64,000 nt of DNA from positions 1,324,001 through 1,388,000 of the forward strand of contig NZ_CP043627.1 of NCBI RefSeq assembly GCF_016804325.1, given 5' to 3'. The DNA comes from Methylobacterium aquaticum. Its GTDB lineage: Bacteria; Pseudomonadota; Alphaproteobacteria; Rhizobiales; Beijerinckiaceae. Position 1 is the first letter of the stretch. Every line of letters begins with the position of its first letter. Below are positions 63,405 through 64,000 of the stretch, in pieces. Under the pieces are notes generated by a model. That model saw nothing but the letters and a program-made list of their open reading frames with translations. It did not search any database and was not told the DNA's origin. The translations under genes and the position numbers were made by a program.

Positions 63405-64000
63405 GTGGAGACCCGGCCGATTCCCCAACTCGACCCGCGCACCGACGCGCTGCTTGCCGAGATCGCGGCGCAGGACGGCCGCCCCCTGTGCCGGGACGGC
63501 CGGCCCCTCGACCTGCGCGACGCGAACCTGAGCCGCGACCGTCTCGCGCCGCTCGCCGACGGTTCGGGCTGGTGGGACGCGGAGCGCCGGGGGCTGAACC
63601 TCGCCGGCGCCGAGATCCCGGGCAGCGACCTCGAACAGGCCGACCTCACCGGCGCCACCCTGAAGCGGGCCCGGCTCCCGGGCGCGCTGGCCCGCTCGGC
63701 GGATTTTTCCGGCGCGCTGATCGAGGAGGCGGATTTCGGCAGGGCCGATCTCAGCGGCGCCCGCTTCACCGGGGTGGCCGGCGGCCAGGCCGATTTCACC
63801 GAGGCGATGCTGGAGGATGCGAGCTTTCGCGATGCGTCCTTACGCTTCGCCCGCCTGCCCCGCAGCCTGCTGGACGGCGCGGATTTCTCCGGCGCCGACC
63901 TGTGGGGCGCCGACTTCACCGGGGCCGATGCCGACTACACCAGGTTCCGCGGGGCGCGCCTCGACGAGGTGAACCTGACGGACACCAACCTGACCCACGC
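63405..64000 (+). CDS. Pentapeptide-repeat protein, N-terminal part (cut by window end)
   Basis: From GTG 63405, two bases after the GntR stop, an open frame continues to the window end (198 codons). After about 75 residues of leader (VETRPIPQLDPRTDALLAEI; GWWDAERRGLNLAGAEIPGS) come pentapeptide repeats A(D/N)LxG or A(D/N)FxG (EQADLTGATL; SADFSGALIEEADFGRADLS; GADFSGADLWGADFTGADAD). These form a right-handed square beta-helix. The function is unknown; some relatives bind gyrase, but most have no known role. It is close enough to the GntR gene for co-transcription. Confidence 0.75.
   Translation, partial: METRPIPQLDPRTDALLAEIAAQDGRPLCRDGRPLDLRDANLSRDRLAPLADGSGWWDAERRGLNLAGAEIPGSDLEQADLTGATLKRARLPGALARSADFSGALIEEADFGRADLSGARFTGVAGGQADFTEAMLEDASFRDASLRFARLPRSLLDGADFSGADLWGADFTGADADYTRFRGARLDEVNLTDTNLTH

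Overview
The window is GC-rich chromosomal DNA with dense, often overlapping operons. Its gene content (Tat-exported OpgD, NadQ-nadABC, CueR, vanillate demethylase, LOV histidine kinase, DAB bicarbonate uptake) and dispersed palindromic repeats suggest an alphaproteobacterium of the Rhizobiales, most probably Methylobacterium or a close relative. The genus is an inference; no rRNA or marker gene is present.

Layout. 1-2.4 kb: start of a gamma-glutamyltransferase, a small membrane protein and opgD. 2.6-4.5 kb: repeats around a Crp/Fnr regulator. 4.8-8.4 kb: catabolic cluster (cupin dioxygenase, MFS transporter, SDR, IclR regulator). 8.5-13 kb: nadQ and nadABC with two operator-like palindromes. 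13.7-16.2 kb: LOV-PAS histidine kinase with receiver. 16.7-18.3 kb: RTX-type secreted protein. 18.66-19.25 kb: AT-rich island beside an orphan PAS protein. 20.4-22.7 kb: copper module (cueR, a CopZ-like chaperone, a tiny Met/Cys-rich exported protein, a glutaredoxin-MauE protein) with two CueR-type promoters. 22.9-27.9 kb: dabB-dabA and a LysR regulator. 28-32.4 kb: a class A PBP with a nuclease-like tail and small exported proteins. 32.6 kb: tRNA-Asn. 32.7-38 kb: AraC regulator, vanAB and an aromatic-acid transporter. 38-40.4 kb: DUF2087 protein, acyltransferase and a decayed IS. 40.9-45.6 kb: cysE, an encapsulin shell with a cyclic-nucleotide-binding domain, and a cysteine desulfurase cargo. 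45.6-48.1 kb: VOC protein, IS fragments, PNPOx-like and GNAT proteins. 48.4-51.6 kb: amino-acid ABC importer. 51.8-54.8 kb: glycine-betaine-type ABC importer. 55.5-59.3 kb: proteobacterial sortase system (VIT/vWA substrate, sortase, XRE regulator with an operator-like array). 59.5-64 kb: LysE exporter, DHDPS-like aldolase, TcuA-like flavoprotein, GntR regulator and a pentapeptide-repeat protein cut by the window end.

Two themes cut across the window. First, six genes, and probably a seventh (cueR), are each split by the apparent loss of one base in or beside a short G/C run. This suggests assembly indels more than seven pseudogenes, and they are annotated here as single frameshifted genes. 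Second, several dispersed repeat families recur: a 220-265 bp element with terminal inverted repeats (three copies), a ~125 bp palindromic element that often sits at gene 3' ends (four copies), and others.

The most interesting system is the sulfur-type family 2 encapsulin locus (SAT, shell and cysteine desulfurase). Next come the sortase/vWA pair with its regulator array and the CueR regulon with its novel-looking small exported protein.
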